A DNA stretch of 64,000 nt, taken from JAXLXE01 sp046328115. Lineage in GTDB: Bacteria > Chloroflexota > UBA6077 > JACCZL01. The notes under the pieces were generated by a model. It was given only the letters and a program-made list of their open reading frames with translations, was not told the origin of the DNA and searched no databases. Where the stretch lies: contig JAXLXE010000001.1 of NCBI GenBank assembly GCA_046328115.1, positions 1,178,001-1,242,000 on the forward strand, given 5' to 3'. Each line of letters opens with the position of its first letter. Position 1 is the stretch's first letter. Positions 17,062 to 25,742 of the stretch are shown here, piece after piece. Made by a program: the position numbers and the translations under genes.

Positions 17062-17703
17062 ATGCCCCAGCAGCCGCCAGCGCCCGGTCCCAAGCTTGCC
17101 GCCAGCGTCGACGCGGCGCTCGCCGGCCGCCGATCCATTAGAACGTACACCGACCAACCGGTACCCCCGGAGCTGGTTGACGAGATCGTCTCAGCCGCCC
17201 GCCATGCGCCCTCGCCGCACCACTCGGTGCCCTGGCGCTTCGCGGTGCTCACCCGCCGCGAAGCGAAGGCGCAGCTTGCCGCCGCCATGGCAGACCAGTG
17301 GCGCGCAGACCTTCAGGCGGACAACGTCCCCGAGGTGGAGATCGAAAGCGAGGTGGCGAAGTCCACTCGGCGCATGCTGAACGCCCCACTGGTCGTAATC
17401 GGCTGCCTTTATCTCAAGCCCCTGGACACGTATCCAGACCCCGCGCGCCAGCAATCAGAGACCTACATGGCGGCCCATAGCCTGGGCGCCGCGTTGCAGA
17501 ACATCATGCTGGCCGCCCACGCCCGCGGCCTCTCGAGCTGCTGGATGTGTGCTCCAGTGTTCTGTCCAGACGTCGTGCGCGCCGCGCTCGGACTGCCGTC
17601 TGCCCTGATCCCGCACGCCATGCTGACCATAGGCTATCCCGCCCGGCCGCCAGTCCAGCGAGACCGAACGCCTCTCAACGAGATCGTCGCGCTACGCGCC
17701 TGA
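17062..17703 (+). CDS. Nitroreductase-fold protein resembling the C-terminal domain of FbiB (dehydro-F420 reductase)
   Basis: This 213-residue FMN-dependent nitroreductase closely resembles the C-terminal domain of actinobacterial FbiB: RRSIRTYTDQPVP, APSPHHSVPWRF, ADQWRADLQADNVP, DTYPDPARQQSE and GLSSCWMCAPVFCPDVVRAAL. In mycobacteria that domain reduces dehydro-F420 to F420. The gene ends overlapping the convergent cofC by 12 bases, which supports the same role. The glutamate ligase half of FbiB (CofE-like) is absent here and must be encoded elsewhere. A general nitroreductase remains possible. Confidence 0.8.
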   Translation: MPQQPPAPGPKLAASVDAALAGRRSIRTYTDQPVPPELVDEIVSAARHAPSPHHSVPWRFAVLTRREAKAQLAAAMADQWRADLQADNVPEVEIESEVAKSTRRMLNAPLVVIGCLYLKPLDTYPDPARQQSETYMAAHSLGAALQNIMLAAHARGLSSCWMCAPVFCPDVVRAALGLPSALIPHAMLTIGYPARPPVQRDRTPLNEIVALRA

Positions 17704-18339
17704 CAGTCCCAGCCGCGCCAGGACGGCCCGCGTCTCGCCGCCCACACCCCGAGCGACAAGCGCGGCCAGATCATCCGGGCGGTCAACATCCAGACCGAAG
17801 CCGCCGATCTCCAGCGACACCACCGTCGCGCCAACGGATCGGGCATCGCTCAGGTGCCGGGTGAAGCTGCCGGGTCCGAAGCGAAATCCCATCAAGTCCG
17901 CGGGACTGAACGCCACGCAGTTGGTCCCGTCACCAGCGTCGTCTGGCACGATGACCGCCGTACGCTCCTCAAGAGCGTCCAGCACACGCTCGATATCGGC
18001 CGCCTGTAGCAACGGGACATCCGCCGGCACTACCAGCAGCGATCTCCCCGCGCCGAGCGCGGCCTGGACGGATGCAAGCGCGCCGTTCAGATCATCATCC
18101 GTCGGCCGGGACGGAGCGACCGTCGTCTCAACCAGCCACTCCACTGCATCCGTTAGCCAGGCGGGTCGGACCGCCCGCGACACCACGAGCGTGCGCTCGA
18201 CGCTCGGTGACGAGCGGACCGCTCGCACGACATCGCGCAGCATCGCCTCCGCCAGCGCCACCCGTCCGGCGCGGTCCAGAACGGCGGCCAGCCGCCGCTT
18301 AGGGTCGCCGTCACCGCGGAACGGGATCACCGCGACCAC
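17692..18339 (-). CDS. cofC: CofC/FbiD-type guanylyltransferase of F420 biosynthesis
   Basis: This 215-residue nucleotidyltransferase activates the side-chain precursor of F420 with GTP. Family marks are VAVIPFRG at the start, DDDLNGAL, LLVVPADVPLLQ (metal Asp), PDDAGDGTNCVAFSP and FGPGSFTRHLSDA, then the terminal DVDRPDDLAAL. CofC uses 2-phospholactate, FbiD uses phosphoenolpyruvate. The FbiB-like reductase opposite favours the phosphoenolpyruvate route, but the sequence alone cannot decide. The start is GTG at 18339. It lies 23 bases after cofD on the same strand. Confidence 0.9.
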   Translation of the reverse strand: MVAVIPFRGDGDPKRRLAAVLDRAGRVALAEAMLRDVVRAVRSSPSVERTLVVSRAVRPAWLTDAVEWLVETTVAPSRPTDDDLNGALASVQAALGAGRSLLVVPADVPLLQAADIERVLDALEERTAVIVPDDAGDGTNCVAFSPADLMGFRFGPGSFTRHLSDARSVGATVVSLEIGGFGLDVDRPDDLAALVARGVGGETRAVLARLGLSGA

Positions 18340-18362
18340 GGCGCGCCGGGTCCGATCGATGT

Positions 18363-19310
18363 TCAGCGTCCCAGCGCCGCGTCGAGCGCCACCCGCGCCA
18401 GGGCGCGCTTCACGCCCAGGTCACGCATCATCGTGTTCGTCACCACGGCGCGCACCCCATGCGCCTCGACGGACGGCACCAGATCGGCATCCACCTCGTC
18501 GATCACGAGCGCACCAATGACGTCCCGATAACATGCCGCCACGCCGGCCGCGGAGACCTCGAACCCGAATGCACGCAGCATCCGGTCGGCCGGCCCCTTG
18601 ATGGTTGCGCCGCCCACGATGGGGCTGATCGCGGCCGCGCGTTCGCGCCGATCACGCAAAGCGCCACGAACGCCGGGTATCGAGAGGATGGTGCCAATAC
18701 TCACCAGCGGATTGCTCGGCGAGATGATAATCGCGTCGGCCTCGGCGATCGCCTCCAGCACGCCCGGCGCGGGGATCGCGTCCGCCGCTCCCTCCAGATC
18801 GATGTCCAGCACGTCGTCCGTGGTCCGCCGACGCACGAAGTACTCCTGAAACGGCAGCCATCCCGCGGGCGTCTTCACCCGCGTCTGAACCGGCGAATCC
18901 GTCATCGGGATCACCCGGCAGGCGACGCCGAGCGAGCGCCGGATCTGGTCCGTAACTTCTGAGAGCGTCGCCCCGCGGCGGAGCATCGCGGTGCGGTGGA
19001 TGTGCGTCGCCAGGTCGCGGTCCCCGAGCTGGAACCACGTTTCGCGGCCATAGCGCGCCAGCATCTCGCCGGCCGCATAGGTGTCTCCCCGCACTCCCCA
19101 GCCCTGGCTCGGCTCGATGATCCCGCCCAGCGTGTAGAGAACAATATCCACGTCGGGCGAAACGTGGAGTCCGTGGAACTCACAGTCATCACCCGTGTTG
19201 GCGATCACCGTGAGGCGCTCCGGGTCCATCATCTGGACCAACCCCTCCAGGAGGCGCGCCGCGCCTACGCCGCCCGCCAGCGCCACCACCCGCGGGCTCA
19301 CCTCCACCAT
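18363..19310 (-). CDS. cofD: CofD/FbiA-type 2-phospho-L-lactate transferase
   Basis: This 315-residue enzyme transfers the phospholactyl or enolpyruvyl-phosphate group to Fo, giving F420-0 or its dehydro form. Family features are VVALAGGVGAARLLEGL at the N-terminus, NTGDDCEFHGLHVSPDVD, GDRDLATHIHR, SPSNPLVSIGTIL and SPIVGGATIKGPADRML. I placed the start at ATG 19310 because GGAGG lies directly upstream and the protein then begins like known homologues; a longer frame runs into the neighbouring gene. It is followed by cofC. Fo synthase and the glutamate ligase are not in the window. Confidence 0.92.
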   Translation of the reverse strand: MVEVSPRVVALAGGVGAARLLEGLVQMMDPERLTVIANTGDDCEFHGLHVSPDVDIVLYTLGGIIEPSQGWGVRGDTYAAGEMLARYGRETWFQLGDRDLATHIHRTAMLRRGATLSEVTDQIRRSLGVACRVIPMTDSPVQTRVKTPAGWLPFQEYFVRRRTTDDVLDIDLEGAADAIPAPGVLEAIAEADAIIISPSNPLVSIGTILSIPGVRGALRDRRERAAAISPIVGGATIKGPADRMLRAFGFEVSAAGVAACYRDVIGALVIDEVDADLVPSVEAHGVRAVVTNTMMRDLGVKRALARVALDAALGR

Positions 19311-19335
19311 CGATCCTCCGCGATGCCAGTGTGCA

Positions 19336-20448
19336 TCAGGCCCGCCCGTCCGAAAACCGCCGAGGATCGAACGGGCCGGCATCAATCGTCGCTGATTCAC
19401 CACAGATGAGCTGTGCCACCAGCTCCGCGCTGGCCGGAGCCGGTGCAATCCCGTTGGCGCCGTGCCCCGTCGCGAAGTACAGGCCCTCCAGCGCGCCGGG
19501 TCCCAGCAGCGGCATCCCGTCCGTGGGCACCGGTCTGAAGCCAGACCAACTCTCCACCAGCGGCGCACCCGAGAGAGCCGGAAGCATGCGCTGCGCCTCG
19601 TGTAGTAGCTCCGCCACCCCGCCGGCCGTAACGGTCCGATCGTAGCCCACGTACGCGCGCGTCGCGCCCACCACCAGCCGCCCGTCCACGCGCGGCACCA
19701 GATACGGGTCGTCTGACTTCATCACTACCCGCCGTAGGCCGATGGCCCGTTGATCGATCGCCAGGATCTCTCCGCGTTGCGGCACGACCGGGGCCTGCGG
19801 AAGGCACCCGGCAACCCGCCCGGACCACGCACCCGCGGCAACCACCACGGTCGGCGCTTCAAAATCCCCCGCCACCGTCCGCACGCCGCGGACGGCGTCG
19901 CCTTCCGAGAGCACACCGATGGCCTCCGCGCCGGATTGCCGCTCCACGCCCATCCGCTCAACAACCATCTCGAGCGACCGGCAGAGGCGGCGATTGTCAA
20001 TCTGTCCGCCTGGCCGCATCACTGCCGCGACGATCGAGCCATCCGCCAGGCACGGCTCCACCTCCGCGAGTGCCCGACGATCCAGCAACTGGGTATCCAA
20101 TCCCTGCGCCCGCTCCCAGTCCGCGAATCGCTTGAGCTGGCCGGCCTCCCTATCGCCGAACGCCGGGATCAGATGCCCTTCCCAGGTCATCTCCGGGTCG
20201 ATCCCACCGCGCTCCCGGAGGTCCTCCACCAACTCGGGGTACAGCCGCTGGCTGCGATCCAGGAGCTGCGCGTGCGCGGAATCATCCCCAGCGGTGGACG
20301 TGAGGAGGATCCCGGCCGAGGCCCATGACGCCTGTCGCGCCGAGCGATCTCGGTCGATCAGCAACACCCGGCGGCCCCGTGCCGCCAGCGCACGTGCCGT
20401 CAGCAGACCAATCACTCCCGCCCCGATGATCGCGACGTCGTGCGCCAC
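19336..20448 (-). CDS. FAD-dependent amino acid oxidase, ThiO (glycine oxidase)-like
   Basis: This 370-residue protein is of the DAO family. The FAD-binding motif VAIIGAGVIGLLTARALAARG is at the N-terminus (about residues 5-25). Later marks are RQASWASAGIL, PGGQIDNRRL, VVVAAGAWSGRV, and the C-terminal YFATGHGANGIAPAP. These fit glycine oxidase, which makes iminoglycine for thiazole synthesis, but the subfamily is broad. Start GTG 20448 has GGGAGGG six bases upstream; the open frame beyond it is a shadow. It precedes cofD by 25 bases and probably shares its transcript. No other thiamine genes are near. Confidence 0.8.
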   Translation of the reverse strand: MAHDVAIIGAGVIGLLTARALAARGRRVLLIDRDRSARQASWASAGILLTSTAGDDSAHAQLLDRSQRLYPELVEDLRERGGIDPEMTWEGHLIPAFGDREAGQLKRFADWERAQGLDTQLLDRRALAEVEPCLADGSIVAAVMRPGGQIDNRRLCRSLEMVVERMGVERQSGAEAIGVLSEGDAVRGVRTVAGDFEAPTVVVAAGAWSGRVAGCLPQAPVVPQRGEILAIDQRAIGLRRVVMKSDDPYLVPRVDGRLVVGATRAYVGYDRTVTAGGVAELLHEAQRMLPALSGAPLVESWSGFRPVPTDGMPLLGPGALEGLYFATGHGANGIAPAPASAELVAQLICGESATIDAGPFDPRRFSDGRA

Positions 20449-20596
20449 GCGCGCCCTCCCACTTCGGCCCAGCCCGCTGAGGCCTGGCCGGCGAAACGGT
20501 ATCCTACCGGACGACGACGGCTCGCTGGGCCTGGTCGGAGGTGGCGGCGAGTTGGACGTACCCGTACCCGCGTGGCCCGGTCGCCCCCAGCTCCGG

Positions 20597-21142
20597 ATGG
20601 GGGTGGAGCTCACGGTCCCGCGGGGCGCACCGCCGACTCCAGGCGGGTTCGTAATACGCCAGTTCGTACCTGGCGATGAGCAGACCTGGTCAGATCTGCT
20701 CCGCTGGACGATCGGCCCGTCCTGGACACCGGAGCGACTTCGCCGCGACGTGCTCTCGGACGAAGCAGCCATCATCCACATCGCAACGACCACGGATGAT
20801 CACCGCGCCGTCGTCGGCTCCGCATGCCTACAAATCACCGGGTCGCGGCCCCGGTTGGGCGCCTACCTCTCCCTGGTGGCCGTGCGCACCAGCGCACGCG
20901 GATACGGTCTGGGACGCGCGCTCGTAGAGACCGCGCTCAAGACCGCCGAGCGATGCGGCGCTACCCATATGCTGCTGGACACAGAAGACCACCGGGTCAC
21001 CGCCATTGGCCTGTACCTGGACGTGGGCTTCCTGCCCAGCATCACAGACCCCTCGCACCCGGAACGATGGCATGCGTTGTCGCGCGAGCTACGGCCCGCC
21101 ACCCGGGCCCTGCTCGTCGGTACGCTGGCGACGGAGGACTAA
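20597..21142 (+). CDS. GNAT-family N-acetyltransferase
   Basis: This is a GNAT domain protein of about 181 residues. The acetyl-CoA-binding segment reads LVAVRTSARGYGLGRALVETALKTAERCG (motif A, with R-x-x-G-x-G/A), followed by DTEDHRVTAIGLYLDVGF, the usual beta-strand-plus-helix end. The acceptor is unknown. ATG 20597 has no ribosome-binding site; a TTG at 20552 preceded by GGAGG is an alternative giving 15 more residues. The end overlaps the convergent cupin gene by four bases. Confidence 0.75.
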   Translation: MGVELTVPRGAPPTPGGFVIRQFVPGDEQTWSDLLRWTIGPSWTPERLRRDVLSDEAAIIHIATTTDDHRAVVGSACLQITGSRPRLGAYLSLVAVRTSARGYGLGRALVETALKTAERCGATHMLLDTEDHRVTAIGLYLDVGFLPSITDPSHPERWHALSRELRPATRALLVGTLATED

Positions 21143-21660
21143 GCCGTCGGCCGCGGCTCGTGGTCCGTCATCAGCCAGCGCAGGGAATCCGCGCGCGCCC
21201 GCAGCACCGCGTCCACCATGGCGCGTCCGGCGTCCATCCGTTGGACTGCGCGCGCCATCTCCGGGCGCTCCAGCGGACGGTGCTTTGTGCCGATCACGTA
21301 AGTATCCGCGTTCGTTGCAGGATATGAGGGGACGCAGATAAACAGGACCTCAGCCGGCTCTGTGCCGTGGTTGCGGAATGAGAGCGTGGTCGCCGGCGGC
21401 GTCGTCACCGCCTGACCCACCCCCAGGGTGACTTCCCAGGGCTGCTCCTCCGCCGGCCCCTGAAACAGGGCCACCACGGAACCGCGCAACACGTAGGTCA
21501 CCTGCTCCAGAGCGCCGTGGTAATGGACCGGGTAGTCGTCCGCGTTTGGCGGGATGATGCCCACGACGACGCTCACCAGCTCAGAGCCAGCGCCCGGCAC
21601 TGGGCGAATGATGATGCCGTCTGGCGCCAGGAAATCACCGGGCCGCAGGTCCATGGCCAT
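21139..21660 (-). CDS. Cupin-domain protein
   Basis: This 173-residue protein carries a single cupin barrel at about residues 30-115. Metal-binding residues can be seen in YPVHYHGALEQVTYVLRGS (two His and a Glu); the second motif (LSFRNHGTEPAEVLF) keeps one His. The C-terminal 55 residues are helical and not recognised. Such proteins may be dioxygenases, isomerases or binding proteins, so function is open. Start ATG 21660 (MAMD), with GGAGG upstream on the coding strand. Confidence 0.7.
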   Translation of the reverse strand: MAMDLRPGDFLAPDGIIIRPVPGAGSELVSVVVGIIPPNADDYPVHYHGALEQVTYVLRGSVVALFQGPAEEQPWEVTLGVGQAVTTPPATTLSFRNHGTEPAEVLFICVPSYPATNADTYVIGTKHRPLERPEMARAVQRMDAGRAMVDAVLRARADSLRWLMTDHEPRPTA

Positions 21661-21721
21661 GGCGAGCCTCCAGGAGAGTGCGGGGACTATCCGCGCTCAG
21701 CCGTGGCCAGCGCAAGCCGGA

Positions 21722-22648
21722 TCAGGCGTCTGGCGGCAGCAGGCTCTGCACCGTTCGGCGGATGCCCTCGTCCAGCCCGACCTTCGGGGTCCAGCCAAGG
21801 TCGCGCTGGGCGCGCTCCGTCTTGAGATAGATGCGGAATACCTCACCCGGCATTCCCGGACCGTGCTTGCGGGGCTTCGAGTACCCCGTTGTCGCCGCGA
21901 GCCGATCGTAAAGCTGGTTCACGGTGGTGCCCACGCCCGTGCCCAGGTGGTACATGCCGCCGCTGCCCCTGGTCAGAGCCAGCACATTCGCGCGGGCAAT
22001 GTCCTCAACGAAGACGTAGTCGCGCTCCTGCTCGCCCGTGCCATTGATCACGGGCTCGCCGCCCTCCAGCATTCTCTTGGCAAAAATCGCGATCACACCA
22101 GCTTCGCCGAAGGGGTCTTGCCGCGGGCCGTACACGTTCGCGTACCGTAGGATCGTCGTGTCCAGCCCCCAGGCCTGACGGTACAGCGCGCAGTAGTGCT
22201 CCACCTGGTGCTTGTTGGCGCCGTACACGCTCAGGGGCTCCGCCGGATGCTCCTCGTCAACCGGCAGGTATCGTGGCTCGCCGATTGCAGCGCCGCCGGT
22301 GCCCGCGTAGATCAACTTGCGCACACCCGCTGCGCGGCACGCTTCCAACACCGTCAGTGAGCCCAGAATGTTGGTGCGCGCGTCCAGCAGCGGGTTCTCC
22401 ATGGAGATCTTCACGCTGGCCTGGGCGGCCTGATGGCTCACCACGTCTGGCCTGAACTCCGCCAATGCCGCATCCAGGGCAGCGCGATCACAGATGTCAA
22501 TCCGGAAATGCTGTGCCGCCGCGTTGATGTTCTCAGCCTTCCCCGTGACCAGGGTGTCCACCACGGCCACCGTGTGGCCTCCGTCGATGAGACGGTCGAC
22601 CACGTGCGAGCCGACAAAACCGGCGCCGCCGGTGACCAATACCCGCAT
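21722..22648 (-). CDS. NAD-dependent nucleotide-sugar epimerase/dehydratase (GalE-like SDR)
   Basis: This 308-residue extended short-chain dehydrogenase has the NAD motif VTGGAGFVGSHVVDRL at residues 4-19 and the catalytic YxxxK in SVYGANKHQVEHYC. The usual Ser/Thr of the active site lies in LIYAGTGGAAIGEP. The family includes UDP-glucose 4-epimerase and dTDP-glucose dehydratases; the substrate is not certain. The gene lies ten bases downstream of the RmlC-like gene on the same strand, and the two likely act in sequence on a nucleotide sugar. AGGAG precedes the ATG. Confidence 0.85.
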   Translation of the reverse strand: MRVLVTGGAGFVGSHVVDRLIDGGHTVAVVDTLVTGKAENINAAAQHFRIDICDRAALDAALAEFRPDVVSHQAAQASVKISMENPLLDARTNILGSLTVLEACRAAGVRKLIYAGTGGAAIGEPRYLPVDEEHPAEPLSVYGANKHQVEHYCALYRQAWGLDTTILRYANVYGPRQDPFGEAGVIAIFAKRMLEGGEPVINGTGEQERDYVFVEDIARANVLALTRGSGGMYHLGTGVGTTVNQLYDRLAATTGYSKPRKHGPGMPGEVFRIYLKTERAQRDLGWTPKVGLDEGIRRTVQSLLPPDA

Positions 22649-22658
22649 CAGGAGTCTC

Positions 22659-23249
22659 CTATCGCGCGCCGCTCGGGGTCAGTCCCGCGCGCTGCCGGAT
22701 CAGATCCCAGCTAAAGGTTTCGCCGCTAGCCAGCCTGGCGCCGGCCTCGCTGAACGCGACGCGCCCTTCGTCTGCCGGGTCCCACAGACGCGTGGGGTAG
22801 TTCATGAGCAGCGCGGGAGACGGGCCCAGGACCATGAACCCATGCATCACCCGCGGCGGGATCACAACCAGAATCTGGCCGTCGTCGCCATTGTCCTGAC
22901 CCAGGCGAATCAGGTTCACCCGCCCCTGCGTCGGCGAGCCCTCGCGTGGGTCGAACAGCGAGACCACGATGTTCCCCATGGCAACGACGAATCGGTCGTA
23001 CTGGTGCTGGTGCACGTGCCAACGGTCCTCATCCCGCGCTACCCACGGCTCGGTCACCGAGTAGTACGTCTGGGCAAACGGCATGGACTCCGCGTCGAAG
23101 CAGTCCTCCCACGGTGTCTTGAGCGTCTCCACGAGGATGCCGCGCGGATCTCGATTCACCTTGAGATGACGGATGGCCACATCCTGAATGATGCCGGCGC
23201 TGTCGAACGGGTCCGTCAGCACGGAGTCCAGGGACGCGATCTGTGACAC
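22659..23249 (-). CDS. RmlC-like (dTDP-4-dehydrorhamnose 3,5-epimerase related) protein
   Basis: This 196-residue double-stranded beta-helix protein resembles dTDP-sugar 3,5-epimerases: IRHLKVNRDPRGILVETLK, then FAQTYYSVTEPWVARDEDRWHVHQHQYDRF, where His residues match the sugar-binding pocket, and IPPRVMHGFMVLG. It is more divergent than true RmlC, so it may be a sugar isomerase or binding relative. The start is GTG 23249 with GGAG upstream. It leads the two-gene unit with the GalE-like gene, and would help supply an activated deoxysugar to the glycosyltransferases in this window. Confidence 0.75.
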   Translation of the reverse strand: MSQIASLDSVLTDPFDSAGIIQDVAIRHLKVNRDPRGILVETLKTPWEDCFDAESMPFAQTYYSVTEPWVARDEDRWHVHQHQYDRFVVAMGNIVVSLFDPREGSPTQGRVNLIRLGQDNGDDGQILVVIPPRVMHGFMVLGPSPALLMNYPTRLWDPADEGRVAFSEAGARLASGETFSWDLIRQRAGLTPSGAR

Positions 23250-23323
23250 GATAGGCCAACTCCGAAGAACAGTAGCAGGCTGGGCCGCCGCGTTATGTTA
23301 CCCGGTTGGCGTGGCCAGCGCAC

Positions 23324-23337
23324 CGGCCAGTTGGCCG
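23324..23337 (-). terminator. Hairpin downstream of the aldo-keto reductase gene
   Basis: CGGCCA-GT-TGGCCG is a perfect 6-bp inverted repeat 34 bases after the aldo-keto reductase stop codon. It lacks a T-run, so it is a weak terminator candidate. Confidence 0.3.
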
Positions 23338-23370
23338 CTCCGCGCCGACCACGCCGAACGCCCGGGTGCC

Positions 23371-24387
23371 TCAGGACGTGGCCATTCGAGGGTTGTTGCG
23401 TTGCTGGTGCCAGTAGGGGTAGATCGGCGGCGTCGCGCTGACCTCGTCCAGGCGCTTCACCTCATCTGCCGTCATGGTCCACGTGGCAGCGCGCAAGTTA
23501 TCTGCGAGCTGAGCCTCTGTGCGCGCGCCCACCAGCACGGATGACACCGCCGGCTTGCGGAGCAGCCAGTTCAGCGCGGCCTGCGCTATCGACGCGTCGT
23601 GCGCCGCCGCGATCTCCTCCAGCACGTCCAGAATCGCAAAGCCCTGCTCCTCGTTCACCGTGCCCGGATCGCCCCGACGGACCCGCCTGGAGTCAGTTGG
23701 CCCGGCCTCGCCGCGACGGAACTTGCCGCTCAGAAATCCGGCCGAGAGCGGGCTCCAGATAATCCCGCCCACGCCCTGGTCCAGGCCCAGCGGTACCAGC
23801 TCGTTTTCTACCTCCCGGGCCACCAGGGAGTAGTACACCTGCTGTGCCACGTAGCGCTCCAGGCCGAGCCGCTCTGAGATGCCGAGCGCCTTCATCAGAT
23901 GCCACCCGGAGAAGTTCGAGCAACCCAGGTAGCGGACCTTCCCCGATCGCACCAGGTCGTCCAGCGCGCGGAGCGACTCCTCGAGCGGCGTGTGTGGATC
24001 AAAGCCGTGAACGATGTACAGGTCCAGGTAGTCCGTCTGGAGGCGCTTCAAGCTGGCCTCGCACGCACGGATGATGTGGTAGCGCGACTGGCCCACGTCG
24101 TTGGGACCGGGCCCCATCCGGCCGTGCACCTTGGTGGCCAGAATTACGCCGTCGCGACGCCCCTTGAGCGCCTCGCCCAGGATTTCCTCAGAGCGGCCCT
24201 CTGAGTACACGTCTGCGCTGTCGAAGAAGTTCACGCCCGCTTCCAGACACAGGTCAACCTGCCGGCGAGCGTCGCCCACCTGCGTTGTGCCCACCGCGCT
24301 GAACCGATCGACCCCGCCAAAGGTCATCGTGCCGAATCCCAGCGCCGACACCTGCAGGCCGCTCGATCCCAATCTACGCATCTCCAC
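23371..24387 (-). CDS. Aldo-keto reductase
   Basis: This is a 338-residue NADPH-dependent oxidoreductase with a TIM-barrel fold. The catalytic tetrad can be placed at NFFDSADVYS (Asp and Tyr), ATKVHG (Lys) and LYIVHGFDPH (His), and the cofactor-binding end is SSVLVGARTEAQLADNL. It is of the YghZ/YajO-like group rather than the aldose reductases. The start is GTG 24387 with AGGAGG nine bases upstream; an internal ATG follows two codons later but is poorly spaced. The gene stands alone and the substrate is unknown. Confidence 0.85.
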   Translation of the reverse strand: MEMRRLGSSGLQVSALGFGTMTFGGVDRFSAVGTTQVGDARRQVDLCLEAGVNFFDSADVYSEGRSEEILGEALKGRRDGVILATKVHGRMGPGPNDVGQSRYHIIRACEASLKRLQTDYLDLYIVHGFDPHTPLEESLRALDDLVRSGKVRYLGCSNFSGWHLMKALGISERLGLERYVAQQVYYSLVAREVENELVPLGLDQGVGGIIWSPLSAGFLSGKFRRGEAGPTDSRRVRRGDPGTVNEEQGFAILDVLEEIAAAHDASIAQAALNWLLRKPAVSSVLVGARTEAQLADNLRAATWTMTADEVKRLDEVSATPPIYPYWHQQRNNPRMATS

Positions 24388-24535
24388 GGGAAAAGACCTC
24401 CTAGAACCTCTCGCGGGAATCAGAATTGTCGCCGTAACTATGGCCGAACCCCGGGGGAGCCATGGTCAAGCTCGTGCTCAGCGGACGGGGCGAGGCGGCA
24501 GCTCAATGTGTGACCGGGTCGTGTCGCCGCCACGC

Positions 24536-24564
24536 TTGATCCGCCCCGGAAGCGATCGTATGAT
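24536..24564 (+). promoter_or_regulatory. Sigma-70 type promoter of the lipoprotein gene
   Basis: TTGATC (24536-24541), a 17-base spacer and TATGAT (24559-24564) make a near-consensus promoter. Seven bases after the -10 box comes the GTG at 24572, in frame with the lipoprotein, so the message is probably leaderless. The ATG at 24560 lies inside the -10 box and cannot be transcribed from this promoter. Confidence 0.6.
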
Positions 24565-24571
24565 CGCCGCA

Positions 24572-25264
24572 GTGAGCTCGGGGAAGGCGCCGCTACGACC
24601 ATCATGCTGCCATACGCGTAGGACGCTGGCAGCCGCCCTGCTCACGATGGCGGCAATGGCGTCGATCGCCTGTGGACCGGCTGCCGGGGAGCGCCCCAAA
24701 GAGGGAGCGGCGCCAGCATCCGGCCCGGCGTCAAAGGTCATCGAGGCGGCCCCGCCCACCCTGGCGCCGGCGCCAGCCCTGCGCATCACACCCATCACCA
24801 CGCCCGCCGCCACCGTGGGCCCGTCACCCGTCGCCCGCGTCACGGCGGCGGCCTCGCCGAGCGTCGCTGGCGTCTACCCCATCATCAGCAACATCGCTCC
24901 ACCGCAGAACGCCACCGTCTCCCGCGGCGCCGTAACCGTCGGCGCGCGCGTCAGCGGTTCCTCGAACATCGCGGACGTCAGCCTCTTCATCGACGGCGAG
25001 GCCATGGCGGTCGAGATGGCCTCTCCCGACCCCAAGGTCGTGACCGTCTCTGTTGTCCGCGAGCTCCCTATCGGAAGCCATGACGTACGCATCCAGGCTC
25101 GTGACGAGCAGGGGCTCGTCGGCGGGTACCGCTGGCAATTCAACGTTGGATCGCCCTCCACGCCGACGACGGGGCCTACGGCCGCGCCGCCGCCGCGTCC
25201 GGCCCCACCCACGGCCACCCGTCCGCCCGCGGCCTCACCCCCGGCCAAGCCCACCACGCGCTAG
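24572..25264 (+). CDS. Lipoprotein with Ig-like domain and proline-rich tail
   Basis: This 230-residue protein has an N-terminal signal with a lipobox: twin Arg, then TLAAALLTMAAMASIAC, with the Cys about residue 34 as the lipidation site. Next comes a Pro/Ala/Thr-rich linker, then an Ig-like beta domain of about 90 residues (YPIISNIAPPQNATVSRGAV to GYRWQFNV) of the kind that describes a DVSLFIDGE strand pair, and then a Pro/Thr-rich tail. It probably sits on the outer face of the cell membrane. I chose GTG 24572 because of the promoter just upstream. No enzymatic motif is visible. Confidence 0.75.
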   Translation: MSSGKAPLRPSCCHTRRTLAAALLTMAAMASIACGPAAGERPKEGAAPASGPASKVIEAAPPTLAPAPALRITPITTPAATVGPSPVARVTAAASPSVAGVYPIISNIAPPQNATVSRGAVTVGARVSGSSNIADVSLFIDGEAMAVEMASPDPKVVTVSVVRELPIGSHDVRIQARDEQGLVGGYRWQFNVGSPSTPTTGPTAAPPPRPAPPTATRPPAASPPAKPTTR

Positions 25265-25375
25265 CCGCGGAACGCCATCCCGAGCCGCCGAAATGCTGGG
25301 CATTCACCCTGGTGGGCGGTTACGATAGCGCGGCAATGCGCCGACGCGGCGCGACAGTCTGGCAGGGAGAGCTCG

Positions 25376-25615
25376 ATGCGGAGACCGGACCGGGCGGGAC
25401 AGCGCGATTGGGTGCTGGACCCCGTGCTGTTTGGCCTGGTTCTGATCTCGCTTGGCTTCATCACGGTTGCCCTGGCGATCACCGGCCGCCTTCTGGGCGA
25501 CGTCACGCTGATGCTGGTTGCCGGCGCATCCGTGGTGCCCGCGTTCTTCTTGTTTTACCGCCGATCACGCGCGCTCCACCTGCGCCAACAGACCGAACGG
25601 CACGGCAGGCGCTAG
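25376..25615 (+). CDS. Small two-helix membrane protein
   Basis: This 79-residue protein has two hydrophobic segments (about residues 16-36 and 43-61) joined by a short loop, a basic N-terminus and a very basic C-terminus (RRSRALHLRQQTERHGRR). GGGAGA lies just before the ATG. An overlapping frame on the same strand (25312-25641) looks like noise. I recognise no family. Confidence 0.6.
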   Translation: MRRPDRAGQRDWVLDPVLFGLVLISLGFITVALAITGRLLGDVTLMLVAGASVVPAFFLFYRRSRALHLRQQTERHGRR

Positions 25616-25742
25616 GCTCGCGCCCCGGCCGGGCGTGGTAGCATTGCGGCCCTGCTGGAGCCGTTCCCGGCCTGGATCACTCAGCCCGTAACGGCACTAA
25701 CTGATCCAGAGCTACCCTGCTTGAAACGAGGTGTCGTCGGCA

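Noticed and set aside
17062..17703. General nitroreductase annotation
   Set aside because: The local motifs and the overlap with cofC make the FbiB C-terminal-domain role more likely, although a general enzyme is not excluded.
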